A stretch of DNA of 64,000 nt from Pyrenochaeta sp. MPI-SDFR-AT-0127 (GCA_020747015.1 JAGTJM010000015.1:372001-436000), one strand, 5' to 3'; positions 44,553-56,533 are shown, numbered from the stretch's first letter. Made by a program: numbers and translations. Notes: a model not told the origin generated them from the sequence alone.

Positions 44553-46887
44553 ATGCACCGTTACGAGTTCGAATACTGGTCTTACCATATTCGAAAAGCA
44601 GAAGAACTATGGAGCCCAGACGAACGATCGGGGAGCCGTCTTTGGACTGAGCTTTTTAACGAACTGGATTGCTGGGTTTCAGAAAATGCACCTTGGTTTA
44701 GCCGCTGGCAGTTAGCAGTCGACGAACTCTGCGTTCATGATGGCAAGCTTAAACCTCTGCACGTTGCTGCCTATCTAGGTTTGACGAGTTGGGCATCATA
44801 TCTTCTGAACAAAGGTGCGGATATCAATGATGCACCCTACCAAGTATCGAAGACACCTCTTCAATTTGCTGCTCTGAGAGCAGATAGCCCCGCAATGCTT
44901 CAATTCCTCCTCGAAAACGGTGCCGATCCCAATGTCGCTCATGACGGTAGTCTTTCTGCATGGGAGTGATGCTTGTACATTCCTCGTGGAAAGCTTGAAC
45001 TCACTAGCAATAGTTTCCCGCTGGTTGACCAAAGATTCTGCCGTGGAGAACATTCAGCTTTTTCTCAAACATGGGGCCAATCCGACAATAGTTGATGAAA
45101 AGAACAAGTTTACAGTACTTCACTGCTTCTCGTGGCAAGGTCATGATGTGACTGCATTGGAACTTCTGCTCAATTACACAGTAAATGGTATCAAAGCTGA
45201 CATTAATGCCAGAGACTGTGACGGGGACACTGCGTTGCATATGTTGCTCTGTCGGCGAGAGGTACCGATTCCGGTCTTGCAAGCTTTCGTGGACCATGGC
45301 GCGGATGTCAATGTGGATAACAATTGGTCAATCCGGCCTCTGCAAATGGCTTGCATGTACGGAGAACTGGAAGCTCTGAAAGTGCTTTGCAACAAGACGG
45401 CCATCACCCAAATTGACGATCTGGACAACGACGATGACACCGCGCTTCATCAAGCCGCAGTCAACGATTTCACAGATTGCATCAGATTTTTGCTTGAGCT
45501 TGGAGCCAATCCGAATCTGCAGAACAAGTTGGGTCGAGCCGCTCTGCATGATGTTGCCTGGCAGGGTACGAAAGAGTGTGTTGAAGTCTTGCTCGCTCAT
45601 GGTGCTCAACCAAATATACTTGACAAACACAACCGAACGCCACTATTTTTCGCCTGTCTCGATGTCTCAAATGAAGAGAAAGCAAAATTGATACTCGATG
45701 CGCTCTTGGAGAAAAATATACCTTTGCACGAGATCAACGCCCCTACGAAGCGTCGTCGCACTCCTTTGCGCGAAGCTGCAGCGCACGGCTTCGAATTCAT
45801 TGTCAACAGGCTGATAGAAGTTGCTGAGGCGTCAAACGATTTCGCGAGTCTGGCTATCGATGAGCGAGATACGCGCAGGGGCATGACACCATTACATCGA
45901 GCTGCCTGGCTCGGAAAAATTGGATGTGTGAGGCTCTTGCTCGGTGCCAATGCCAATATCGCAATATGCGATAATGATGGAAAGACCCCGTTGGTTCGCG
46001 CTTATGAGCAATGGGCGCGGGCAAGCCATCTGAGCGCATTTGAAGACATAATATCACTCTTGATTGACAAGGATCCAAATGCGGCGGCCACTGACCCAGA
46101 AATCGTGGCTGTTTGCGCTCTCAATGGAAGTACAAGACTCCTTCAACAGCTATGTGGCATTGGAGCAAACCTCAATGGTCAAGATCAGTACGGCTGGACA
46201 CCGTTAGATCTAGCGCAGAAGTCCCAACAAGAGGCGGCCAGCCGTTTCCTCAAACAACAAGCAGCATGGGCTGGAATGCTACCCTCACGCTGGGCGAAGG
46301 ATACACGTATAGAGATATCGGAGCAAGGCACGAGCGTCAAGCATACAAATGGCCAGAGAGTTTGTATTTCGACGAACATGCCATTACCAGCGGGCCTTGA
46401 TAAATTCTATTTCGAGGTTACCAGCAAACCACTTAATGACGACGGAAGTGATTCACAGGACAATTTTCCCGAAATGGCTATCGGTTTCTGTACTATCGGC
46501 GGCTCTGCAATACTCTTTCCAGGCTGGCCGCCTCGTGCGGCGGCTCCCAGCGCGCGTTCGTGGGGATACCACGCGGATGATGGCTGTCTTTATAATAGCC
46601 TTAATGAAGACTGCAGTGCCACTGCGGAAGAGCTGCAATACCACGCAGGTGATACTGTTGGCTGCGGTGTTGATCTCAATAGCCAGACAATGTGGTTCAC
46701 ACGTAATGGGCAGAAGTTGGTAGGCGGGTTTTCGAATGTAAAAGGGAGACTTTTTCCGTTGTTGGGTCTGGTAGAGGAAGTGGAGGTGGAGACTAATTTG
46801 ACAGGGCCGTTCATGTGGAAAGGCGATGATGAACAGGCTGCTGACGAGGTGAAGGTTGTAGATGTAGTGGATGTACAACGGCTTTGA
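44553..46887 (+). CDS. Ankyrin-repeat and SPRY-domain part of the NLR-like locus
   Basis: Exons 44553-44946 and 45008-46887. The 61-nt intron (GTAGTC..CACTAG) restores the repeat register between LLENGADPNVAHD and ENIQLFLKHGANP; without it the frame breaks. The start MHRYEFEYWSYHIRKAEELW is the helical block that in this family links the ATPase to the repeats. About nine ankyrin repeats follow (for example ADINARDCDGDTALHMLLCR, DDDTALHQAAVNDFTDCIRF and GMTPLHRAAWLGKIGCVRLL). A C-terminal SPRY domain comes next (LDKFYFEVTSKPL, MAIGFCTIGG, SWGYHADDGCLYN, GCGVDLNSQTMWFTRNGQ). It begins only four codons after the TAG of the upstream frame and in the same frame, so the two most likely derive from one gene of about 1,666 codons. 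Confidence 0.75.
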
Positions 46888-47009
46888 GCACGAAAATGGG
46901 AATATGAAGATCCAGGCTTTACGCATTGATTCACTTGCATTCCCCGCTTGCATCCTTTTCTGTTCATCTTTTCCGTCGATCTTTTCCGTCAGGGCGATCT
47001 TGATGATAC

Positions 47010-48490
47010 TTAGAAAAGGGCAAGTTCAAGACCTAGGTCTCTAGTCACTTGTTGGAGAGATTTTAGCCCATCGCTCGACCACAATGTTTCCAGAGCCATG
47101 ATTATTGCACGATAATATGGTCGATCGCTCAGCGAGCCGTCCGAAAGCGTGACTATGCACTCTTTGATAAACTTCTGGCCCTCAGGCGTCAGATGTGCAG
47201 TTTGAGATCCCGCTGCAACCAAAGGAAACAGGAGGCTATCCCAGCTAATCAGTGTCTCCTTGCCTATCTCGGGCTGCAGTTCCTGAAGCAAGGAAATGAT
47301 GTGATACACAGACGAAGCGATAGTTTGTGAATCAAAATTTGTTGAAAGTCCTTGGTCTTGCCGAACCCCTCTCACCATGATCATTCCAGCATGGTGAGTT
47401 GCGTCCCATATTTTGCGTGTTGTCGAATCTCCCGTTGCTCCCGATTCTCCTGGCCACTGCAGCAATAGATATTCAGCATCGGGCTCGAAAGCTGAAGCAA
47501 AAAGATGAAGCAGGCTACAAGGTAAGCCCGTCACCTCTTCAATGCCATTCTCTTCTTGGCAGTATCTGTGCCATAGGTGCATGTGCTTGCTTTGGCGTCC
47601 AAGCGTATGGGTAGGAAGATCTAGAACACCAATCAATGCGACAAGTTCTTTTGAGTCTTCAGATGGTGTGTCGAAGAGGTCTTCGTTCAGGAATATACCT
47701 GCGATACCGTTCAAATGTATGGTCCAAGGCATAGCGCGGTGCATCTGTTGGTTGGTCAGAATCACTATTACTGAAGAGATCATCCTTCGCCTACGCTTAT
47801 TGTGCTAAGTAATATTCCAGCAAACGGCACCGATTCATCCTGAAGACATTCTGGATCCGCGAGTGTTTTTCGAAATTGCGTAATGCTCCGGCCATAATAC
47901 TCATCTACATATTGAGCATGCTTGGGATCCAACGTTATTTGATATGTCACACTGTTCAGGAGAAATGGTTTCGATTCCGCACAGTAGCTGAGAGTGTCTT
48001 GGAACCGATCAACAGGTTCGGGCATAGCCATTGCAGAGAGCGTTGCAGCACCCCAATCGGCAACTATCCCCTTGTCAGCATCGTGGGAGCCTGTGAACTT
48101 ATAGAGAAGGAGGACCTGCTTACAGTCGTAGAGAACCTCCCTTTCAAACTCTGAAAGTGAGTTGAACACCTCCTGACCAAGATGTTGCAAGAGGATTGCA
48201 TTATGTACGGCTCCAGTGGGTTCTGAGACAGCCAACTTTGACGAAGCGTTGTTCTCCGCTCTCGACCCACCTTTCCCCTTCACACGACCCCGGGTTTTCT
48301 GACTGCAGGCCTCACCAGACTTTCCAGGGGCTGACCATTTCAATCTGACCCCATACCCCTCACAGGCAAGACCAAGGAGCTGACAGTTTCGGCAGTGTGG
48401 TCGGCCCTCATCGCACTTCTTCCTTCGAGACCTGCAGGTCCAGCAACCGCTTCTTGTACGCGATATACCACGCTTGGCATGCACAAACAT
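47010..48490 (-). CDS. Zn2Cys6 fungal transcription factor
   Basis: Exons 48490-47795 and 47744-47010 give 476 aa. The binuclear zinc cluster is at residues 16-43: CWTCRSRRKKCDEGRPHC then RNCQLLGLAC, spacing C-x2-C-x6-C-x6-C-x2-C-x6-C, after a basic RGISRTRSG. The rest is a helical fungal-specific regulatory region (ESKPFLLNSVTYQITLDPKH, ILLSTIS..MHRAMPWTIHLNGIAG, LISWDSLLFPLVAAGSQT). The two halves look frameshifted. A 50-nt intron (donor GTAGGC after ILLSTIS, CTGAC branch, acceptor AACAG before MHRAMPW) joins them in phase and gives the usual family spacing. It converges with the NLR-like locus; only about 120 nt separate the stops. Target genes are unknown. Confidence 0.86.
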
Positions 48491-50272
48491 AATTGATCGT
48501 GGTGTGGCTGATGTGCAGATATACTAGCCACGATGGATGCGGGAATTCATAAAGGAATCTCGGCCTTGCCCCCGAGGTGGAGCCGGACGTTAGCGCAAAC
48601 TGTGGACGTTGCAGAATCGGGACTGCTGCACAGCCACCGCAATAAAAGTTATCAACGCTATCCAGGGGCCTCTATTAATTCAGGAGCATAGCACGCGTCC
48701 GAGTCATGGTGACCGCGATGATGTGTACAGGCTGCGCCTCCACATGTTCACTCCTCATGCACCACCACTTATTGGCACGATACTTCAATTGTGCTGTAAA
48801 CTGCGAGTAACGAACAAAGATAAGGTTGTGAAACCAATTCCACTCGCATGTTCCAATATCTGGATCATGTTCATGCGAACGTGGTGGTCAGCGTCAAGAA
48901 TGATGCTGACAAGATGGCCATCCCTGGCCTACCGAACATAATTCCAACCTGGACATTTGAAAGCCCTGGCTCCAGTATGCAGCAGGTTCACAAAGACTCA
49001 TACATGTAGGCGCCGATGAAATATTATAACACTGGTATATTGGCCTCATCATCGCCATAATCATCATCAGACGAACATCCGGTAGCCTCCTCGTCCAACT
49101 CGAAAGACTGGCTGAATATAGACCTATCCCGGCTTTGTCGACACCTGAGAAGATCAGCTTCTGGTATCTTTGCAAAGTGTTGTCTCAATTGAACCTACCA
49201 CACGAAAATTGCGACTACGGCTTCAACGATCAGACCAAACAAGAAGAAATACAACAGAAGGTGCCACAGCTCGCTGAGTGGATCGTTGCTACCCGTGGTC
49301 TTCCTTTGGACACACTGCTGATCTCTGTTCTGATATGTGAGAGGATAACTGTAGTGTCGTGCACTGCAATGGATATTGTATCCTAAGTGTGCACTTGCAG
49401 CTGGAGAGTTATATCGCATATTGAATGAGGACTTAGGTTGTAGGCAATTGAAGCCACCGTTCAAAGATTGCAAACTTAATTGCGTGTAGAAGTAACGAGC
49501 GTTCCTAAACGGTCTTTTGAGTTGCGATGAGCTACCCTACTATTAGATCCTAGCGGAAGTATGGTTTAGAGATCCTCATCCTTTTCAACGTCCAAACATG
49601 GATGCTACTGTAACTGCACGGTGCGGATAGCTGACGAAGCCAAACGGGGCTCCGAAAAGTTTGACCAAAGCTTGTGCTAAATTCAAATACTCCTGTATGA
49701 TGATACGACCTTTCTAGGCTCAAAAGATGTTGTCTTGGCTCTGGCTTCGTGCTGTGATTGGCGGGCGCTCTTGCATCCCACGTTGGGTTAGCTGGGTATA
49801 GTGGCTAGACTCCGATTGGCTACATGACTAACGGTTCATCCAAGCATAATCCTCGTCCTTCAGAGTTGTGCACCAGTCGGGGAGAACAATTCAGAAACTT
49901 CTCAAAGCGCTGTTGGAAAAGGGCGGCGTTCTCAGCGCCCTCTTCGGGAGGAGCCGCGCATCATCTAAGCCACACGTACTGCCAGGTCGTTTTTTCAATA
50001 TCGATGTCTTCACCATGGGTTCCTCGGGCACCACGAATATGGACTAAGCTGGTAATGGTAGCTGAAAGCGCCTCAATTCACCAGAATATACGTTATTCAG
50101 GCACCGCCTTGGAGACATGGGAATATAAATCGAACGGTGAAGCACTGCCACTTTCACCACTTGTGAACCAAATATCAGCCCCCATTGTGTCTAAACATAA
50201 TATCATTTGCAACTCTAAGGCAAGGCCATACACTGATCAAAATTTTATTCCCTAATTCGTACATCCTCCAAG
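48491..50272. other. Intergenic region, no supported gene
   Basis: About 1.8 kb of divergent promoter sequence between the zinc-cluster regulator and the acetyltransferase. A 143-codon plus frame at 49824-50255 has no domain or signal and is not called. Confidence 0.5.
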
Positions 50273-51040
50273 ATGAATGTTATCAAGCGCACTGCTGCAA
50301 GGTCACCAAAGACTGACAGCCATGTACGACTTGCACAAAGACATGAGTGCCACGCACTAGCACTCATCGGCGCAGCCTCTTTCTTCGATGATCCGCACGA
50401 CGCATATCTGTATCCAAATCGTAAAGACCATCCTAAGGAATACACTCAGATGTACCGGCACACCATCGAAGACGCCATGCATGAAGAGTTATCCTGGGTG
50501 GTTGTAGCAGAATTACCAAGACAGGGGATTGTAGGCTACGCAATCTGGTCACGGGAAACAGAAAAGGAACGTAGAGTCCTTCAATCTTTACGCGCGGCGG
50601 GTCTGAAGTCAGCTCGTAGTGACATCCCGCTCTTATCTCGACTTGCACATCGTATCCGGGCAGCAGATATAGTGGAGTCAGCATGCGCGCGGTGGAACCC
50701 CCTTATCGATTCGGAGCGCCTTGATCAGCTATGGGGGGACTTTTCATCACAGTCATCGATCGTCTCATCATCTGAGCCGTCAGACTACTGGTATCTGCAA
50801 GAAGTAGCAGTGGCACCCAGCCATCGGTTTCAAGGCGTGGGAAGAGACCTGTTGGGGTGGGGTCAACACTGGGCTGCAAAGGAAGGGCTACCCATCTTGC
50901 TCGAGTCAACGAGATCAGGGAGAGTGCTCTACCAACGTGCAGGCTTTGTCAATTATGGTTTGTGGAGATGGGGAAAGGATGGAGACATGGCCTGGGATTT
51001 GATGCGATGGACTCCACCCGATTCTGCATGTAGTACTTAG
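50273..51040 (+). CDS. GNAT-family N-acetyltransferase
   Basis: Single exon, 255 aa. The acetyl-CoA binding core reads YWYLQEVAVAPSHRFQGVGR then DLLGWGQHWA at about residues 175-205, matching GNAT motif A (Q/RxxGxG/A appears as RFQGVG). It is followed by LPILLESTRSGRVLYQRAGF, the motif B region. An N-terminal strand (SWVVVAELPRQGIVGYAIWS) completes the fold, separated from the core by an insert of about 80 residues. Enzymes of this kind acetylate amines on small molecules, antibiotics or proteins; the acceptor is not predictable. The insert length matches fungal stand-alone GNATs rather than histone acetyltransferases. Confidence 0.85.
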   Translation: MNVIKRTAARSPKTDSHVRLAQRHECHALALIGAASFFDDPHDAYLYPNRKDHPKEYTQMYRHTIEDAMHEELSWVVVAELPRQGIVGYAIWSRETEKERRVLQSLRAAGLKSARSDIPLLSRLAHRIRAADIVESACARWNPLIDSERLDQLWGDFSSQSSIVSSSEPSDYWYLQEVAVAPSHRFQGVGRDLLGWGQHWAAKEGLPILLESTRSGRVLYQRAGFVNYGLWRWGKDGDMAWDLMRWTPPDSACST

Positions 51041-51778
51041 AACTTTGAAATGCACGGAAAATGCGAGATGGCTACTATTGCCTGCTTGAGAGCTATCAGG
51101 TCTGCATTGTAAATTCTGGACGTGTTGACCAAATAGAGAGTGTGAGTAGTCCATTGATTTCGGACCGATGAAACGCCCATGTACTTCGAGCAACACCCTG
51201 CAGGTGGAGACACAATTGAAAAGTGGAGTTTTGTGTATGACGCATAAGGCTATTGTTTGCTTCTGGTGATCAAGATATCTTGGCAAGCATCAAGCAATAC
51301 CCATGAGTAGGTCACGGCACGTCACGCTGTTGGGACAAATCTTGTACGCACGGAGCGAATTGAATGCTTGACGCACTAAACCTTGTCTTTGAAACGCATA
51401 GAGCCAACAGGATTGTGTGTCATTCGAGTTTGAGCTTGAGGCTGTTTACACCAAGGTTAGAGCTAGTCTGAATGGCGCATAGACCGCCGTATTGAGGGCC
51501 CACGACTGTAGTTGAATAAAACTTTGAATATTGAAAATGTAATGATCTACTAGACGAGCAAATGCTTCTAAAGGGGTATGTCCGCATATAAAAACACCAG
51601 AAGCACCAGACAAAAGAAAAATTTCACGAAAATGCCCTAGTCAACATCGAACTCGAGCGAATTGTGAAGACGGAGAAACAGAAGAGGCCCATGCATGAAA
51701 TGCGCTCCAAACTCCTTCGCTGAAAATGCTAATGATTCGGCCAATGCCAACAGAAAATGAAAGGTGACAACTTTAGCA
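51041..51778. other. Convergent intergenic region, no supported gene
   Basis: About 740 nt between the stops of the acetyltransferase and the lipase gene. Nothing supported. Confidence 0.5.
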
Positions 51779-53187
51779 TCATAGCTTGAAATTGTCCAAC
51801 CAGTGTTTGATAACGACCCTTCCCTCATCGAAGGACTTCTTGTCTATGCGAACGATGATAGCGGCATGTGAGTGTCGGTGATTGTGGATGTAGACGGGAT
51901 GTTTCTTAAAGCCAACATTGTCCAGAGCCTCGATCATTTTGAATTGATCTTGTGTTAGAGCCAGAGTGGGGAATTCGAGAGCCAAGCCTCTCTTCTGCTC
52001 CTGGATTGAATCGATGTCGGACCGCGAAGAACGTTTGCGTGTGAGTCCTGGTGACGTGGGTTGTGTGGGTGATGCCACTTCTTCGCTGCCCGCACTTAGG
52101 TAGTCCTGTCCTTGTGCGTTGTTGACGTTCTCGAACATATCTTCCGCTTCTTGGCGGACAGCATTGATCATGAGAGGTATCCTGTATCGTCCAAAATCCA
52201 CGCCGGCCCGGCCTTCCTCGTGCAGCCGTATGCGCTGTGAACTTCGGAAAGACTGGACAACAGAGTTCATCAGGAAAAGGGTTGAACCGATAGGGATGAA
52301 GACCGCAAGGAATGCTACGATGGGAACACGTCTCAAAACGGTCTGTGTCCCAGAGGTCAGGCGTTGAGTGAATGCAGGCAGTTCTTCAGGCTCTTTTGGC
52401 GAGACTGGGTCCTCTCCGTCGACGATTACATCATCGTATCCAGATATGTAATTGATCTTGACACCATCGGGTTTCACAAATGGATCTGTCTGAGAGATGC
52501 CAGCTGTGTAGTAGGTCACAGTTCGATCATTCTGCACATTTGCGTATAGGCTTCGGTGTTGGAATTGAGCAAGCGCTTGGATGAAGATGCTTTCGGGGTC
52601 TGCGAGCACGGAGAGCAGTGAGCGGCGGGTATCTCTGAATTTATCGATTCCAAAAAGTTGCCTGCCGCTCATGGAGAGAGTTCGCGCGCCCAGAACGTTC
52701 CATATATGGCTGTGATACCCGTTTAGGGGAGTTCGTACTCCGAGATGTGGAGTGGCGAAGGTTGTGAAGTTCACTGGCTGTATCCGCTCGAAGATGCCCT
52801 TGTGGTATAGCAGGCCGATAGCATAGCGTGCTATTAAACCTCCCAGAGAGTATCCGATGACACTTATTTTCTTGATATCATGTCCACTCTTGGCCAGTTC
52901 TTCCAATTTGTGTTCCACCTCGTCAGCGACGCGTTCGCCGCCAGTGTCGACGCCGTCGTATGTGAAACTGCCGGCATTGCGTTTGGCTACGAGGATATGG
53001 AGCTTGTCTTCGGGGAATCTCTCGCGTAAGGTGGTGCTCACGTATTTGAGATGTTCTGGGTTGCCCCAAAGGCTGTAAGTTGTCAGCGGAGGCGCGCGAC
53101 CAGATAAGCGCAGCGGCGATGAGACAGGCCGCAATCGTAGACATACCCATGGACGAGGACACACAGATGGTCAGGTTTTCCAGACAT
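51779..53187 (-). CDS. DUF676-type serine lipase/esterase
   Basis: Exons 53187-53147 and 53072-51779 (74-nt intron) give 444 aa. The start MSGKPDHLCVLVHGLWGNPE contains the HG oxyanion motif, rebuilt by splicing. The nucleophile elbow is ISVIGYSLGGLIARYAIGLL (GxSxG), followed by TTFATPHLGVRTP and, later, the acidic strand INYISGYDDVIVDGEDPVS. A hydrophobic span (IVAFLAVFIPIGSTLFLMNS) and a Ser-rich tail follow, ending VYIHNHRHSHAAIIVRID. The layout matches fungal ROG1-like putative lipases acting on acylglycerols or phospholipids. The catalytic His is probably in the C-terminal NHRHSHAAI segment (inference). Confidence 0.9.
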
Positions 53188-54072
53188 TTTGGTGATTATT
53201 CACGCGGCTGTTGATGAGGTTTGGTAATTGAAGGGCTCAGGCAGCGACGATGAGGGCGCAGTGAATATATGTTGAGTAAGTATTTGTTACGCATCCATAT
53301 CTCGTCCGTCAGACACCCGCGGGCTTATCGGACGTAGCACTTTCCGTCGCTCAGGGTGAGAATTTCGGGCGAACACTTGGATCAAAGCCGATGCTGTTAC
53401 CTCCGCAGCGTCTAAGCCTCAGTAGCGAAATAACTCACGGGAATCCTGCATGGACTGATCGCAGAACAAAATCGGGGATGCACACATTACATCACAACGT
53501 CATGACAGAAACAGAGCCGGATCGCCGCACAACAAGTTCGCCCGCCTCCGTTCCGTGGGCCTTGCAGGCTTAGCGCGGGCACGGGCCATAATTAGTCACG
53601 GGGAACATCTCACAAGGCTGATGCACTCACTGCACTCACTACACCACCAGGTCAACCTTACCGCGTAAAAATTGAAGCTCAGGTGTCCTTCATTCTATCG
53701 GTACAGGCCATGGACAGTGGATCCAGTTGAACAGTCTGACGACCTTCGCTTGAGAGTGTAGGCACAGCTAAGGGAGCGATCCTGGGCGGCGCGCAAAGGG
53801 AGACTTCCTCTCTCGTCTTAGACTGCATCCCTGGCGGACGCGATCAATCTGCTTGATATTTGAGCTTCTTCTTTTTTCTTCGATGGTTCTACTGATCGTT
53901 ACGAGTAGCTCAATAGACCGCAACTCAGCCTGCCTACACCTGGACTTCTACTCCATCCAATTCAGCATAATTTGATCAACTCTACAGTAATACTTGCATG
54001 GTATGTCATAGACATATCACAGTGCTCCAGATCCTTGCTTACAGATAAGAATTGCACGAGCGCTCCATCATC
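53188..54072. other. Divergent promoter region, lipase / exonuclease
   Basis: About 885 nt between divergent starts. No gene seen; a T/C-rich run (TTCTTCTTTTTTCTTCG near 53865) lies some 200 nt upstream of the exonuclease start. Confidence 0.5.
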
Positions 54073-56052
54073 ATGTGGCCCTCAACCCCAGCCTTCAGAA
54101 GCTTTGCCAACGTAGCTTGTCCATCAGGCGCGCAATGCGAGTTCCCTCATTGCATCTTTGGACATGATGCTGCAAGATCGCCAGCTGTACGCTACTCCCC
54201 AACGCGTAGCATAGCAGCACTTGATCCAGAGCCAGATGCAAAACGCGTGAAGCTCAGTGATGGCACAAATGAGCCTGTTGCCCAGTTCACTCATGCACCA
54301 GCCCAGACAAATTCCACCGTCTTTGTGGGATCCATCATGCCCAAAGAAAGGGCAATTGTTGCAAACAAGACTGCCAGCAACAGCAGTGTCGCGCCTTCGA
54401 AAGCAACAAATGGCGGCGATGCTGCTCCTGCACTACCACGCTCCGCAACTCGGCCAGTATCTCCACCTCCAACGGCTGCTGCTACCAAGCCCATCACCAA
54501 GCCAGATATTCCGACTCCCTTGATGCCACGCAAGCTGAATAAGGAACCTGCGACATTCACCAAGAGAATTACCCTTCTCAAAGCGCTACATGCGTATATG
54601 AAGCCACATAATGACAAAATGGCCAAGGCTGTCAGACCGGAAATAAAGGCTTTGCATCTGAGCCCAAACCAACTCAACAAGCTGGCCGTCGACGAAGAAG
54701 AGCAGATTGCCAAAGCAAACCCTTCGGTGTATGAAAATGTGCTCAAACAGCGCCTAGTCAAACTGAAAGCCATGACACCTGAGTTGTGGGTCAAGGAAAG
54801 AAGAGAAGCCGTGTCAAAAGAAAAAGGAGATGCTCCTAAGAAAGCGCCTCAAAAAAGGGTCGACACTGGTCTTACTCCTAAAGAAGAGATTGCTTTTCTG
54901 TCCGTACTTACCTGCCCCCAGACTGGACTGGATGCTCATGGATATGTTACAACGCCGCCAACAGACGAACAGCTTGCAGAAGCGCGTAAAGTATATGACG
55001 CAGCAGGTTTCTGGGAAGAGTGCGATCGCTGTAGTACGCGGTTCCAAGTCTTTCCGGAGCGAAGAGAAGAAGACGGCGCACTCACGAGTGGAGGCCAATG
55101 CAGACACCACTGGGGCAAACGTATCTTCCCGAAGAGATTGAAAAATGCTGTTCCGGAGCCAACAAGGTTGACTTGCTGTAACGAGGCAGTTGGCTCGCCC
55201 GGTTGCGTTACGCATGAGACGCATGTATATAATGTCAAGGACTCAAAGCGTCTGTCCCTCATCATGCCCTTCGCCGAAACTCCAGAAAATGACAAAGCTC
55301 CGCCAAATTCTGCCGTGTGTTTTGACTGCGAGATGGGCTATACCACCAACGGCCTCGAAATGCTCCGACTCACAGTCATATCCTGGCCACAGCACAAACC
55401 CCTGGTTGACGTCCTTGTTCGCCCACTCGGGCAGCTTCTCGATGTCAATACACGTTTCTCAGGCATTACGGCAGAACAATTCGTCAACGCGAAACGCTAT
55501 GATCCTGAGAACCCAAAGCCTGTTCGCAATGATCTCCGGATTGTGGACTCACCGTATGTGGCGCGAGAGCTATTCCTTGCCCATGTCTCACCCAAAACGC
55601 CTGTCCTTGGGCACGCCCTCGAAAATGATCTAAATACGATCCGCCTCATTCATCCCACCATCATCGACACCGTCCTGCTCTACCCTACACGCCAAGGTCT
55701 GCCCTACCGTCACGGTCTACGTTTCCTGGCAAAGGCGCATTTGGATGAGGAGATTCAGCAAGGTGGCGCCGCAGGGCATGACAGCTTCGAGGATGCACGG
55801 ACAACAGGCGAACTGGTCAGGTTCAAGGTCAAGGAGAAGTGGAAAGATATGAAGGCTGATGGGTGGGTAATTAGAGATGATGGAGTCTTTCCGCCCATGC
55901 CGAAGGGTACTCCGCCCCCGCAGGCACCGCTTGTTCCGTCAATGGTCCCGATGGCTTCGATGGCTGTACTTGAAGGGAAGCCTGCGGAAAAGCGGAAGTT
56001 TGAGGATGACGGTGAGGATGCGGGTGGTGATGAGCCCTTGGCAAAGAAATGA
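54073..56052 (+). CDS. rex3: RNA exonuclease 3 homologue (DEDDh family)
   Basis: Single exon, 659 aa from ATG 54073. The start MWPSTPAFRSFANVACPSGA leads into a CCCH-like cluster (C-x5-C-x4-C-x3-H). A disordered middle and a helical region follow, then zinc-binding CDRCSTRF and CRHHWGKRIF segments. The exonuclease domain carries CFDCEMGYTTNGLEMLRLTV (catalytic D and E near residues 416-420), LGHALENDLNTIRLIHP (D) and GHDSFEDARTTGELVRF (H and D), so all DEDDh residues are present. Rex3-type enzymes trim 3' ends of structured RNAs such as RNase MRP RNA. The C-terminus has a Met/Pro-rich tail and a basic KKKEND-type ending rich in Lys and Asp. Confidence 0.92.
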   Translation: MWPSTPAFRSFANVACPSGAQCEFPHCIFGHDAARSPAVRYSPTRSIAALDPEPDAKRVKLSDGTNEPVAQFTHAPAQTNSTVFVGSIMPKERAIVANKTASNSSVAPSKATNGGDAAPALPRSATRPVSPPPTAAATKPITKPDIPTPLMPRKLNKEPATFTKRITLLKALHAYMKPHNDKMAKAVRPEIKALHLSPNQLNKLAVDEEEQIAKANPSVYENVLKQRLVKLKAMTPELWVKERREAVSKEKGDAPKKAPQKRVDTGLTPKEEIAFLSVLTCPQTGLDAHGYVTTPPTDEQLAEARKVYDAAGFWEECDRCSTRFQVFPERREEDGALTSGGQCRHHWGKRIFPKRLKNAVPEPTRLTCCNEAVGSPGCVTHETHVYNVKDSKRLSLIMPFAETPENDKAPPNSAVCFDCEMGYTTNGLEMLRLTVISWPQHKPLVDVLVRPLGQLLDVNTRFSGITAEQFVNAKRYDPENPKPVRNDLRIVDSPYVARELFLAHVSPKTPVLGHALENDLNTIRLIHPTIIDTVLLYPTRQGLPYRHGLRFLAKAHLDEEIQQGGAAGHDSFEDARTTGELVRFKVKEKWKDMKADGWVIRDDGVFPPMPKGTPPPQAPLVPSMVPMASMAVLEGKPAEKRKFEDDGEDAGGDEPLAKK

Positions 56053-56533
56053 TCTGACAGTGGATGCGGTTGTGTATTATAATCGCTGAACGACAGGACG
56101 AAGCGAAATGTGTGCAATTTCAAGCTGGATACCAAGCAAGCACGCACAGTTGGATAGAGCAGCTTAGCGGCACCGTGTATTAGGACACCTGGGATTGGCA
56201 CACAACATACCTCAAGCAGCATCTGTAGAATTACACATGCTTCCATTGATAACGCTAAAACACAATCGAGCTCCTCTCTTGCACACCAACCTACGTATCT
56301 CCTTGCACCACATTCCCTCGAACGACGTCTCGTACATGTCTGTGTACCGTTCGCCGTGGATTCTTTCGCGGATCCAGCATTTCCAACGTATCCGACCTAA
56401 CGTTTGAGCATAACTCTCATATGCCTTGACACGTCCAGTCTCCCATCTATCCCTCCAAGTCTCGTGGCGCTTGTTTGCATTCTGTGTAGTATGTTCTGTT
56501 TCTTCCTGCCCAATAGATGCCTTGCATTCCACT
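56053..56533. other. Convergent intergenic region, no supported gene
   Basis: About 480 nt between the stops of the exonuclease and PCC1 genes. A 131-codon minus frame (56607-56212) overlaps the PCC1 3' end out of frame. It is Arg/Trp-rich and slightly protein-like but has no start context or domain. Confidence 0.45.
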
